A DNA stretch of 64,000 nt from Pimelobacter simplex (GTDB taxonomy: Bacteria; Actinomycetota; Actinomycetes; Propionibacteriales; Nocardioidaceae). Positions 8,202 to 15,456 of the stretch are shown here, one piece after another. How positions within the stretch are numbered: position 1 is the first letter of the stretch; the number at the start of each line of letters is the position of its first letter. The translations under genes were made by a program, and so were the position numbers. The notes below the pieces were generated by a model. The model saw only the letters and a program-made list of their open reading frames with translations. It did no database searches and was not told the origin of the DNA. Where the stretch lies: contig NZ_CP096276.1 of assembly GCF_024662235.1 (NCBI RefSeq), positions 1,302,001 to 1,366,000 of the forward strand, in the 5' to 3' direction.

Positions 8202-9290
8202 ATGTTCCGGGCACTGGCGGTGCTCCGGGTGGTCGTCCTCGGCTACACGGTGGCGATCAACGCCTACCGCAACAACTTCGAGCACCCGGTGCTCGGCTGG
8301 GCCTGCGTGGGCCTGATGGTGGTCGCGACGGCCGTCTCGATCGTCGTGTACGCCGCGCCCGAGCGCCGGATCCCGGCGGTGCTGCTGGCCGACCTGGCCC
8401 TGGCCGTCGGCCTGCTGCTGGTCACGCCCGTGGTCAAGGGGGAGTGGTTCAACGCGACCATCCCTGGCTACTGGATCGTCGGCGCGCTGCTGGCCTGGGC
8501 GGTCCGCTACGGCTGGCGCGGCGGGACGGCGGCCGCGGTGCTGCTCGGCGCCGTCGACCTGCTCACCCGCAGCGAGGTGCACCAGAAGGACTGGGGCAAC
8601 GTCTTCCTGCTGCTCCTGGGCGGCTCGATGCTCGGCTTCGTGTGCGAGTCGCTCAAGCAGATGGCCGCCGAGCGCGACCGCGCCCAGCGCGAGGCTGCCG
8701 CCGCCTCCGAGCGCGCCCGGCTGGCCCGCGTGGTCCACGACGGGGTGCTCCAGGTGCTGGCGCTCGTGCAGCGCCGCGGCGGTGAGCTCGGGGGCGAGGC
8801 CGCCGAGCTCGGCCGGCTCGCGGGCGAGCAGGAGCAGGCGCTGCGCACGCTCATCCGCTCCCAGGAGGCGGTGACCGCCTCCGCGGTCGCCACCACCACC
8901 GCCGACCTCGCCGCGCTCCTGGGGCCGCTCGGCAGCCGGCCCCGCACCGAGGTGGCGCTCCCGGCCGGTGCCGTCCCGCTGCCCGCGCCCGCGGCGGCCG
9001 AGGTGGTCGCGGTGGTCCGCGCGTGCCTCGACAACGTCGAGCGCCACGTCGGCGCCGGCGCGCCCGCGTGGATCCTGCTCGAGGACCTGGGCGACCGGGT
9101 CGAGGTGTCCGTGCGCGACGAAGGCCCCGGGATCCCCGAGGGACGGCTCGATGCGGCCGCCGCCGAGGGCCGGATGGGGGTCAGCGAGTCCATCCGGGGC
9201 CGGATCCGCGACCTGGGCGGGACCGCCACGCTCGACACCGGCGGCTACGGCACGGAGTGGGTTCTCGTCGTACCGAGGGAGCAGGGATGA
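8202..9290 (+). CDS. MacS-family sensor histidine kinase
   Basis: Membrane sensor kinase of the NarL/HisKA_3 class, MacS type. From the ATG at 8202 it has 362 residues: about four membrane segments (residues 1-150), a short coiled coil, the dimerisation helix with phospho-acceptor His at residue 179 (LARVVHDGVLQVLALVQ), and a HATPase with the N box (ACLDNVERHVG) and DEGPGIPEG. The conserved family N-terminus (AIAVEDRMFRALAVLR) begins upstream of ATG 8202, so translation may really start at a CTG at 8139 that overlaps the previous stop; this is unresolved. MacS kinases are usually followed directly by a NarL-type regulator. Here the likely partner starts 2.3 kb away at 11592. Confidence 0.8.
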   Translation: MFRALAVLRVVVLGYTVAINAYRNNFEHPVLGWACVGLMVVATAVSIVVYAAPERRIPAVLLADLALAVGLLLVTPVVKGEWFNATIPGYWIVGALLAWAVRYGWRGGTAAAVLLGAVDLLTRSEVHQKDWGNVFLLLLGGSMLGFVCESLKQMAAERDRAQREAAAASERARLARVVHDGVLQVLALVQRRGGELGGEAAELGRLAGEQEQALRTLIRSQEAVTASAVATTTADLAALLGPLGSRPRTEVALPAGAVPLPAPAAAEVVAVVRACLDNVERHVGAGAPAWILLEDLGDRVEVSVRDEGPGIPEGRLDAAAAEGRMGVSESIRGRIRDLGGTATLDTGGYGTEWVLVVPREQG

Positions 9291-9796
9291 CCATCCACAG
9301 CACGCACCCGTTCGCGGACGCCGATCCCGACCCGGCCCGGCGCTTCCGCGGCCACGTCGGCGGCGCCGTCACCCTCTGGACCGCCGGCGACGACACCGAG
9401 CGAGCCGGCCTGACGGTCAGCTCGCACATGGTCGCGCTCGGCCCCCGGCCGGTCGTCCTGGCCCTGCTCGACCCCGACTCCGACCTGCTCGACGTGCTGC
9501 GCACCAGCGGCTGGGGTGTGGTCCAGCTGCTCTCGTGGGCCGACCGCCAGCTCGCGGAGGCCTTCGCGGGCACGGCGCCCGCGCCCGGGGGGCCGTTCCG
9601 GCAGGCGGCGTTCACCGCGACGGCGTACGGGCCGCGGCTGGCGTCGGCCACGACCTGGGCCGGCGTCCGCCTGGCCGGCGAGCGCGAGGTCGGCTGGTCG
9701 GTCGAGGTCACCGCCGCGATCGAGCACGTCGAGATCGGCGCCGAGGACGACGACGCGCTGCTCCACCGGCGCGGGCGCTTCCACCGCGCCCCTTGA
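9287..9796 (+). CDS. Flavin reductase-like, FMN-binding split-barrel protein
   Basis: 169-residue protein of the flavin reductase/FMN-binding split-barrel group. The pattern FRGHVGGAVTLWTAG, LTVSSHMVALGPRPVVLALL and the EVTAAIEHVEIG core match the family, in which a dimer binds FMN and reduces it with NAD(P)H. ATG at 9287 overlaps the kinase stop (ATGA), so the two are translationally coupled. Its stop codon (9794-9796) abuts the first base of hairpin copy 3. A role in supplying reduced flavin to a monooxygenase is typical of relatives, but no partner is seen nearby. Confidence 0.78.
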   Translation: MTIHSTHPFADADPDPARRFRGHVGGAVTLWTAGDDTERAGLTVSSHMVALGPRPVVLALLDPDSDLLDVLRTSGWGVVQLLSWADRQLAEAFAGTAPAPGGPFRQAAFTATAYGPRLASATTWAGVRLAGEREVGWSVEVTAAIEHVEIGAEDDDALLHRRGRFHRAP

Positions 9797-9957
9797 GGGG
9801 GTGGCTCCCACGTCGGCGCCTGCTGCGCGGTGTTGGCGACTCGATCTGGCGGCGTTCTCGCCGACTCGACGGGCCTCCGGCCCGCCTTCGCGACTCGGCC
9901 TTGCCAGATCGGCCGCCAACACCGCTCGCGACGGCGCCGACGTGGGAGCCACCCCCT
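9796..9957 (+). repeat. 162-bp covarying palindromic element, copy 3
   Basis: The outer arms 9796-9820 and 9933-9957 are perfectly complementary over 25 bp, the longest of the four. The second stem is TGTTGGCG (9831-9838) with CGCCAACA (9914-9921), and the third stem is ATCTGGC with GCCAGAT as in copy 1. The invariant apical block is at 9863-9891. The element starts at the last base of the flavin reductase stop codon, so it could also act as its terminator. Confidence 0.9.
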
Positions 9958-10007
9958 AGGGGCAAGAGCCCGGGACCTTCCCGATGTGCCGGACCCGCGG
10001 CCCGACC

Positions 10008-10013
10008 TAGCGT
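10008..10013 (+). promoter_or_regulatory. -10 hexamer TAGCGT for the lipoprotein gene
   Basis: TAGCGT is followed by exactly 6 bases and then the ATG at 10020, consistent with a leaderless transcript. Confidence 0.6.
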
Positions 10014-10019
10014 CGCGCC

Positions 10020-11384
10020 ATGTCCCGATCATCCCCCCGCATCATCGTCCTCGCCCTCGCCGTCCTCGCGCTCGTCCTGAGCGCCTGCTCCCAGGACGAC
10101 AAGAAGAAGCCCGCCGCCGAGAAGCCGCCCACGGCGCAGGAGCCCCGTGGTCTCGACGGCGACTGGGCCGGCGTCATCGAGGTGCCCGGCGCACCGGTCG
10201 ACGTCGGCCTCACGTTCTCCGGCGACGGCGCGACGATCACCATCCCCGCGCAGGGCCTGGAGGACGCCGAGCTCACGGGCGTCCGCACGACCGACACCGA
10301 GGTCGCGTTCGAGGCGCCGCAGATCGCGCCCGACGCGACGTTCGCCGGTACCTACGCCGCCGCGACCGACCGCATCACCGGCAAGCTGACCGCCGGGGGC
10401 CAGGACCTCGCCGTCAGCCTCGAGCGGGGCACCGTCGCCCCGCTGGAGCGCCCTCAGGAGCCGGAGGAGCCCCTGCCGTACCGCAGCGAGGACGTCTCGT
10501 TCGAGGCCGGTGACGTCACCATCGCCGGCACCCTCACCTCGCCCGAGGGTGAGGGCCCGTTCCCGGCCGTGGTGCTGCTGACCGGCGCCGGCGCGCAGGA
10601 CCGCGACGAGCAGGGCTTCGCGCACAAGCCGTTCCTGGTGCTCTCCGACGCCCTCACCCGCGCCGGGTACGCCGTGCTGCGCACCGACGACCGCGGCGTC
10701 GGCGGCACCACCGGCAGCGACGCCGACGCGACGTACGACGACCTGACCGCCGACGCCCTGGCGATGACCGACTTCCTGCGCGAGCGTCCCGAGATCGACC
10801 CGGAGCGGATCGGCCTGATGGGGCACAGCCAGGGCGGCTACCTGGCGCCGCTGGCGGCGTCCCGGGCGCCGGAGAAGGTGGCGTTCGTCGTCCTGATGGC
10901 GGGGCCCGCGCAGACCGGCTGCGAGGTGCTGAAGTACCAGGCCCGGGCCCAGCTCGAGCTCCAGCAGCAGGGCACCCCGGACAAGCTGAAGGAGAGCGAC
11001 GCCGCCAACCAGCGCCTGTGCGACCTCCTGACGGCCGGTGACCTCGACGGCGCCCGCGCGCTCGACCCGACCGTCACGCCGACCATGGCCGCGCAGACGG
11101 CGTACGACCCGGAGCCCGCGCTCCGCGCGCTGCGGGTGCCGACGCTGGCGTTCTTCGGCAGCAAGGACATCCAGGTGCCGCCCTCGCTCAACGAGCCGCT
11201 GATGCGCCGCTTCCTGAGCGAGGACGCCGATGCGACGGTGCACGTCTTCGCCGGCGCCAACCACCTGATGCAGCCCGCCACGTCGGGAACGCCCGACGAG
11301 TACGCGCAGATCACGACGACCATCGACCCCGACGTGCTCACCTACGTCACCACGTGGCTGGAGGAGCACGTGCCGTCCGCCTGA
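10020..11384 (+). CDS. Lipoprotein alpha/beta hydrolase
   Basis: 454-residue predicted lipoprotein. A signal peptide ends in the lipobox LSAC with the lipidated Cys at residue 23, followed by a charged linker. Residues about 40-145 form a small beta-rich domain (GDWAGVIEVPGAPVDVGLTF), and the rest is a dienelactone-hydrolase-like alpha/beta hydrolase with nucleophile motif MGHSQGGYLAPL, acid near FFGSKDIQVPP and His in FAGANHLMQPA. This layout is common in exported esterases or peptidases. The substrate is unknown. It is flanked immediately by hairpin copies 3 and 4 and separates the sensor kinase from the response regulator. Confidence 0.85.
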   Translation: MSRSSPRIIVLALAVLALVLSACSQDDKKKPAAEKPPTAQEPRGLDGDWAGVIEVPGAPVDVGLTFSGDGATITIPAQGLEDAELTGVRTTDTEVAFEAPQIAPDATFAGTYAAATDRITGKLTAGGQDLAVSLERGTVAPLERPQEPEEPLPYRSEDVSFEAGDVTIAGTLTSPEGEGPFPAVVLLTGAGAQDRDEQGFAHKPFLVLSDALTRAGYAVLRTDDRGVGGTTGSDADATYDDLTADALAMTDFLRERPEIDPERIGLMGHSQGGYLAPLAASRAPEKVAFVVLMAGPAQTGCEVLKYQARAQLELQQQGTPDKLKESDAANQRLCDLLTAGDLDGARALDPTVTPTMAAQTAYDPEPALRALRVPTLAFFGSKDIQVPPSLNEPLMRRFLSEDADATVHVFAGANHLMQPATSGTPDEYAQITTTIDPDVLTYVTTWLEEHVPSA

Positions 11385-11417
11385 CCTGCCTCACCGGATC
11401 GGCGACGCCCATGGCCC

Positions 11418-11579
11418 AGGCCATGGCGGCCTCTTGCTCGCCTGCTGCGCGGCACTTGCGACTCGATCGGGCGGCGTTGTCGCAGACTCGACGGGCCTCC
11501 GGCCCGCCTTCGCTGCTCCGCCTTGCCCGATCGGCCGCAAGCACCGCTCGCGACGGCGACCAAGAGGCCGCCATGGCCT
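11418..11579 (+). repeat. 162-bp covarying palindromic element, copy 4
   Basis: The outer arms 11418-11436 and 11561-11579 pair perfectly over 19 bp (left arm AGGCCATGGCGGCCTCTTG). The second stem is CTTGCG (11455-11460) with CGCAAG (11536-11541), and the third stem is ATCGGGC with GCCCGAT as in copy 2. The invariant apical block is at 11485-11513. The right end runs straight into the -10 hexamer of the response regulator gene. Confidence 0.9.
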
Positions 11580-11584
11580 AGGGT
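11579..11584 (+). promoter_or_regulatory. -10 hexamer TAGGGT of the response regulator, fused to hairpin copy 4
   Basis: TAGGGT, then 7 bases, then the ATG at 11592. The first T is the last base of hairpin copy 4, so the -35 zone lies inside the right arm of the hairpin. Confidence 0.6.
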
Positions 11585-11591
11585 CCCTCCC

Positions 11592-12245
11592 ATGACGGAC
11601 CGGATCCGGGTCATGGTCGTCGACGACCACCCCATGTGGCGTGACGCTGTCGAGCGCGACCTCGCCGCGGCGGGCTTCGAGGTGGTCGCGGTCGCGGCGA
11701 CGGGGACCGAGGCGGTCAACCGGTTCAACGCGACCCGGCCCCAGGTCGTCGTTCTCGACCTGCAGATCCCCGAGCCCAGCGGGGTCGAGGTGACCGCGCA
11801 GGTGCTGGCCAGCGAGCCGTCCTCGCGGGTGCTGATCCTGTCGGCCTCCGGCGAGCAGGACGACGTGCTCGCGGCGGTCAAGGCGGGCGCGACCGGCTAC
11901 CTGGTCAAGTCCGCCTCGCGCGACGAGCTCATCGACGCCGTACGACGCGTGGCCGCCGGCGACAGCGTCTTCACCCCCGGCCTGGCCGCCCTGGTGCTGG
12001 GGGAGTTCCGGCGGATGGACCAGCCCGCGATGCCGCCCGGTGAGCGGCTCACCGACCGCGAGACCGAGATCCTCAAGATGGTCGCCAAGGGGATGTCGTA
12101 CAAGCAGATCGCCGAGCGCCTCGTGCTCTCGCACCGCACGGTGCAGAACCATGTCCAGAACACCCTGCGCAAGCTCCAGATGCACAACCGCGTCGAGCTG
12201 ACCCGCTACGTCATCGAGCAGGGCCTCGACGACGAGGACGAGTGA
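11592..12245 (+). CDS. NarL/LuxR-family response regulator (probable MacS partner)
   Basis: 217-residue response regulator. The N-terminal receiver has the acidic pair in VMVVDDHP, the phospho-acceptor Asp in VVVLDLQIPEPSG and the conserved Lys in GYLVKSAS. The C-terminal LuxR-type helix-turn-helix spans LTDRETEILKMVAKGMSYKQ and onward to LRKLQMHNR. Sequence type and location make it the natural partner of the MacS-type kinase at 8202, from which it is separated by two genes and two hairpin elements. The ATG follows TAGGGT by 7 bases. A perfect hairpin just past the stop separates it from the convergent gene. Confidence 0.88.
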   Translation: MTDRIRVMVVDDHPMWRDAVERDLAAAGFEVVAVAATGTEAVNRFNATRPQVVVLDLQIPEPSGVEVTAQVLASEPSSRVLILSASGEQDDVLAAVKAGATGYLVKSASRDELIDAVRRVAAGDSVFTPGLAALVLGEFRRMDQPAMPPGERLTDRETEILKMVAKGMSYKQIAERLVLSHRTVQNHVQNTLRKLQMHNRVELTRYVIEQGLDDEDE

Positions 12246-12262
12246 GCCCGCGCGGGCTCACC
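12243..12262. terminator. Perfect 20-bp palindrome, probable bidirectional terminator
   Basis: GTGAGCCCGCGCGGGCTCAC is fully self-complementary. It overlaps the response regulator stop codon and sits between two convergent genes. It has no T-tract, as usual in high-GC actinobacteria. Confidence 0.55.
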
Positions 12263-12280
12263 CCTCAGGTTCCTCAGGCC

Positions 12281-13501
12281 TCAGCCGTCGCCGCGCGCCG
12301 GGTGCGGTCGCCCGCCGCCGGGTGAGGCGTCGACCAGGTCGTGCTGGACGTTCCAGTCGCGGCGCAGCCGCTCCTCCTGCTCGGCCTCGTAGGCCTTGCC
12401 CTTGCGGGTGCGCGGCCCGAGCGTGCCGGGGACCAGGTCGCGCAGGTGGTTGACCAGGCTGAGGACCGGGCCGAGCAGCGCGAGCACCCGGGTCAGCCGG
12501 GTCCGGGGGACGGCGAGCTCGTCGGCGATCTCGTCGCCGAGGAACAGCCGCTCCAGCGCGTGCACGACCCGTGGCGCCTGGCGGGCGAGCGGCCGGGGCA
12601 GGACGCCCTCGATCTCGGGGACCAGGAACTCCCGGTTGATGCTGGCGACCAGCGCCCGGCAGTAGTCGTCGACCACCGGCCGGGTGAGCAGGTAGATCTC
12701 CTCGAGCCGCTCCTGCTCGGCGGCGTTGCGGGGGAGCAGGCCGTCCTCGATGCCGAGCAGGTGGCCGAGGTAGCGCCAGCGGGCGTAGGCGGCCGCCTCC
12801 TCGTGCGCCAGGTACGGCGCCCCGATCCGCCGCATCGCGCGCAGCGGGATGAGCGTGAACTCGACGAGCGTGTAGGCCAGGTAGGACTGCGAGATCGGCA
12901 GCCCCCACGCGGCCTCGTCCCAGTCGGGGCGTTCGCGCAGGCTCGCCCGCACGAGGGCGTGGATGATCCGCACCCGCACGGTCAGCTCGAAGCCGTCGCT
13001 GAACCGGGTCAGGCCGCCGGGCTGGTTGACCGCGAGCAGCCAGGAGCCGACCTCGATGGTCCGGGCGCCGGCGTTCTCGACGTACCGGCCGGTGAGCTCG
13101 AGGGGCCGCGAGGCCGCGGAGTTGGCGTAGCCGCTGACCAGCGAGGCCGCGCCGAGCACGATGCCGGAGGCCCGGGAGTAGCGCGAGGTGTAGCGCGAGT
13201 CGTGGTCGATCGCGGCGGTGTCGACCCAGGCGGGGACCGCGTCGAGCTCGGCGAAGAGCGCGACCAGCGAGTCCGGCGCGTCCGGTACGGCGCCGATGCC
13301 CTCGCGGCACGCCGTGCGCAGCATCCGCATCGCCTTGCCGTGCCCGAGCCGGGCGAAGTCGGCGACGAAGGCGTCGGCGAGCGGGTCGCCGTCCGCCATG
13401 GCGGCGAGGTAGCGCTCGGCGAAGGGACCGAACCGGGCCCGCGCCTCGGCGACGCGGCGGAGGCTGGTGGGGATCGTCTGCGGGACCTGTCGGGTGGTCA
13501 T
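12281..13501 (-). CDS. MpaB/Lcp-family oxygenase (DUF2236)
   Basis: 406-residue protein of the DUF2236 family (MpaB/latex-clearing-protein type heme oxygenases). Family blocks include DAFVADFARLGHGKAMRMLR, a helical central region GYANSAASRPLELTGRYVEN, and LAYTLVEFTLIPLRAMRRIG with YARWRYLGHLLGIEDGLLP in the second half. The substrate is unknown. ATG at 13501 is preceded by TAGCCT and 6 bases. It diverges from a TetR regulator, and the short AT-rich gap between them carries an inverted repeat, so control by that regulator is likely. Confidence 0.8.
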   Translation of the reverse strand: MTTRQVPQTIPTSLRRVAEARARFGPFAERYLAAMADGDPLADAFVADFARLGHGKAMRMLRTACREGIGAVPDAPDSLVALFAELDAVPAWVDTAAIDHDSRYTSRYSRASGIVLGAASLVSGYANSAASRPLELTGRYVENAGARTIEVGSWLLAVNQPGGLTRFSDGFELTVRVRIIHALVRASLRERPDWDEAAWGLPISQSYLAYTLVEFTLIPLRAMRRIGAPYLAHEEAAAYARWRYLGHLLGIEDGLLPRNAAEQERLEEIYLLTRPVVDDYCRALVASINREFLVPEIEGVLPRPLARQAPRVVHALERLFLGDEIADELAVPRTRLTRVLALLGPVLSLVNHLRDLVPGTLGPRTRKGKAYEAEQEERLRRDWNVQHDLVDASPGGGRPHPARGDG

Positions 13502-13507
13502 GCGACG

Positions 13508-13513
13508 AGGCTA
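13508..13513 (-). promoter_or_regulatory. -10 hexamer TAGCCT of the MpaB-family gene
   Basis: On the reverse strand TAGCCT lies 6 bases before the ATG at 13501, which fits a leaderless transcript. It touches the edge of the probable TetR operator. Confidence 0.55.
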
Positions 13514-13544
13514 AAGTGAGAGATCCTCACCTTCTATTCACTTT
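13513..13544. promoter_or_regulatory. Probable TetR-family operator
   Basis: The gap between the divergent oxygenase and regulator genes is unusually AT-rich. It contains the inverted repeat AAAGTGA (13513-13519) and TCACTTT (13538-13544), plus a nested GTGAG/CTCAC repeat at 13516-13530. Its position over both promoters fits an autoregulatory operator. Confidence 0.5.
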
Positions 13545-13557
13545 TGCGGAGGCGCAC

Positions 13558-14160
13558 GTGGCGCAGCGGCAGCGGGCCCGCCCGCGGCAGGACCGGGCGG
13601 TCCAGACCCGGCGCCTGCTCCTCGACACCGCGGTGCGGATCCTCGACCGCGACGGCATCGAGCGGCTCTCCACCACGGCCGTGATCCGTGACGCCCACGT
13701 GAGCAGCGGGACGTTCTACCGCTACTTCAACGACCGCGGCGAGCTGCTCGGCGTCCTGCGCGAGGAGGCGGTGCGCGCCATCAGCGACGACCTCATGGTC
13801 AGCGTCGTCGACGCCCTCGAGCTCGACCTGGACGACGCCCTGCGGCTCGTCGTCCGCACCCTCGTCGCCGGCTTCGAGCAGCACCGCGGCGTCATCGCGG
13901 CGATGGTCAACCAGCTGCCCGCCGGCAACAACGCCAACGTGCTGCCCGAGATCGAGGGCGACCTGCACCGTCTCGCCTCGCTGCTGCCGCGCCGGCACCG
14001 CCCCGACCTCGCTCCCGAGCAGCTGGAGGGGGTCGTCTTCATGCTGATGGGGGTCCTGGTCTCGACCTGCCTGCGCATCGCGCTCGGGCGTCCGGAGGAC
14101 GTCGACCGCGAGCAGCTGGTGGACCTCACCGTCGCGATGATCGGGGCGGGGCTGCGCTGA
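13558..14160 (+). CDS. TetR family transcriptional regulator
   Basis: 200-residue TetR-type repressor. The N-terminal helix-turn-helix (residues about 14-60) includes RRLLLDTAVRILDRDGIERL and TTAVIRDAHVSSGTFYRYFN, followed by an all-helical ligand-binding domain. The start is GTG at 13558, because GGAGG lies 5 to 6 bases upstream; the ATG at 13516 would put the reading frame inside the operator. It is divergent from the MpaB-family gene, its probable target. The ligand is unknown. Confidence 0.87.
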   Translation: MAQRQRARPRQDRAVQTRRLLLDTAVRILDRDGIERLSTTAVIRDAHVSSGTFYRYFNDRGELLGVLREEAVRAISDDLMVSVVDALELDLDDALRLVVRTLVAGFEQHRGVIAAMVNQLPAGNNANVLPEIEGDLHRLASLLPRRHRPDLAPEQLEGVVFMLMGVLVSTCLRIALGRPEDVDREQLVDLTVAMIGAGLR

Positions 14161-14169
14161 CAGCGTGGA

Positions 14170-15456
14170 TCAGCGCCGGACGCGGACCGGGGCCGAGACG
14201 ACCTTCTTGGTGCCGAAGCCGGGCCGGGTCAGCGTGACCGCGACCCGCAGCGTCTTGCCGCGATCCTTGCGGGTGACCTTGTAGCGCGCCTGGGTGGCGC
14301 CCCGGATCGCGGTGCTGCCGCGCAGCCACTGGTAGCGGACGCCGCTCGCCCGCGGCGAGACGACCGGTGCCACCGCGGTGAGGCTCCGGCCGGCCTTCGG
14401 GGTGCCGGTGATCCGCGGACCCCGCGCCACCGAGAACACGTACGACGGCCGCGTGGTCTGCAGCGTCGCCGGCGAGAACGCGGGCGCCGAGCCGCCGGGG
14501 ATGACCCGGGTCGGCTCGATCTCGCAGGGTGCCGCGCCCAGGCGCATCATCCAGATGCCGTCGGGCTCGGCCCACGCCCCGAGCGCGCCGTCGGCCGACA
14601 GCGTCGGCGAGGTGATGCCGAGCTGGGGCGTGGTGGCGCAGAAGCCCTCCGGGATCGGCGGCCGGCCGCCGTTGCGGTAGTTGCCGCTGACCCGGTAGTA
14701 GACGACGTGCGCGTCGTCGCCGGTGCTGCGGATCGCCGTGGCGTAGCCGGCGTTGCGGGCGACCTCGAAGTCGAAGAGCGGGCGGTCGTCGGTGCGGTAG
14801 TCGTCCTCGTCGAACCAGTGCGTCGTGCCACGGCCGAGGTCGAAGAGGTTGATGTTGTCGATCAGGTCGGCGTTGACCGCGACCCTGCTGTCGGTGATCC
14901 ACGACGGGTTGTCGTCGTACGTCACGCCCCAGGTGTCGGGCGAGGTGACCGCGCGCGAGGACGTGAACGCGGTGACGTAGCGGATCCGGCACGCCAGGTT
15001 GGGCGGGCACGAGTACTTCTCGTACGTGTAGGCGATCTTGGTGCCGTCGGGCGAGACCGCCAGGTGCGCGGGCGGTCCGCCGAGCAGCTCACCGGCCGAG
15101 TTGCGCAGGTCCGGCGGGTCGAGGGTGTCGAGCACCGTGCCCCACTGGTCCATCCGGTGCACGAGGTTGCCGCGCCCGGCCACGATGTGGCCGTCGTCGG
15201 AGGACGTCGGCGAGCGCCACGGGGACGCCGCCGTCCCGCCGGAGGTGACCTGGCGCGCGCCGCTGCCGTCGGCCCGGGCCACCCAGACGTTGTGGCCGCG
15301 GACGTAGGTGATCGTGCCGCCGGGCGACGCGGCGGCCGATGCGGTGGACGGGACCGGTGCCGCGCTGGTGGCCGCGGTGGGTACGGCGGTGAGGACGGCG
15401 AGGGCCGCCGCCGCGGCGGCGAGCGGGGCTCGCAGGTGTCGGGGGTGCAGGTTCAT
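14170..15456 (-). CDS. Exported beta-propeller-like protein
   Basis: 428 residues with a signal peptide (RAPLAAAAAALAVLTAVPTA). The body contains PD40/TolB-like beta-propeller repeats: GGTITYVRGHNVWVARADGS, HLAVSPDGTKIAYTYEK and SPTLSADGALGAWAEPDGIW. The C-terminal 90 residues are an Ig-like domain (ITGTPKAGRSLTAVAPVVSP, then YQWLRGSTAIRGATQARYKV) ending in a basic VRVRR. It is probably secreted or cell-wall-associated. ATG at 15456 overlaps the stop of the upstream gene (ATGA), and AAAGG lies before the start. The target is unknown. Confidence 0.75.
   Translation of the reverse strand: MNLHPRHLRAPLAAAAAALAVLTAVPTAATSAAPVPSTASAAASPGGTITYVRGHNVWVARADGSGARQVTSGGTAASPWRSPTSSDDGHIVAGRGNLVHRMDQWGTVLDTLDPPDLRNSAGELLGGPPAHLAVSPDGTKIAYTYEKYSCPPNLACRIRYVTAFTSSRAVTSPDTWGVTYDDNPSWITDSRVAVNADLIDNINLFDLGRGTTHWFDEDDYRTDDRPLFDFEVARNAGYATAIRSTGDDAHVVYYRVSGNYRNGGRPPIPEGFCATTPQLGITSPTLSADGALGAWAEPDGIWMMRLGAAPCEIEPTRVIPGGSAPAFSPATLQTTRPSYVFSVARGPRITGTPKAGRSLTAVAPVVSPRASGVRYQWLRGSTAIRGATQARYKVTRKDRGKTLRVAVTLTRPGFGTKKVVSAPVRVRR

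Noticed and set aside
9796..11579. Composite transposon carrying the lipoprotein gene between hairpins 3 and 4
   Set aside because: No transposase, no convincing target duplication, and the same element occurs alone at two other sites; only association is claimed.
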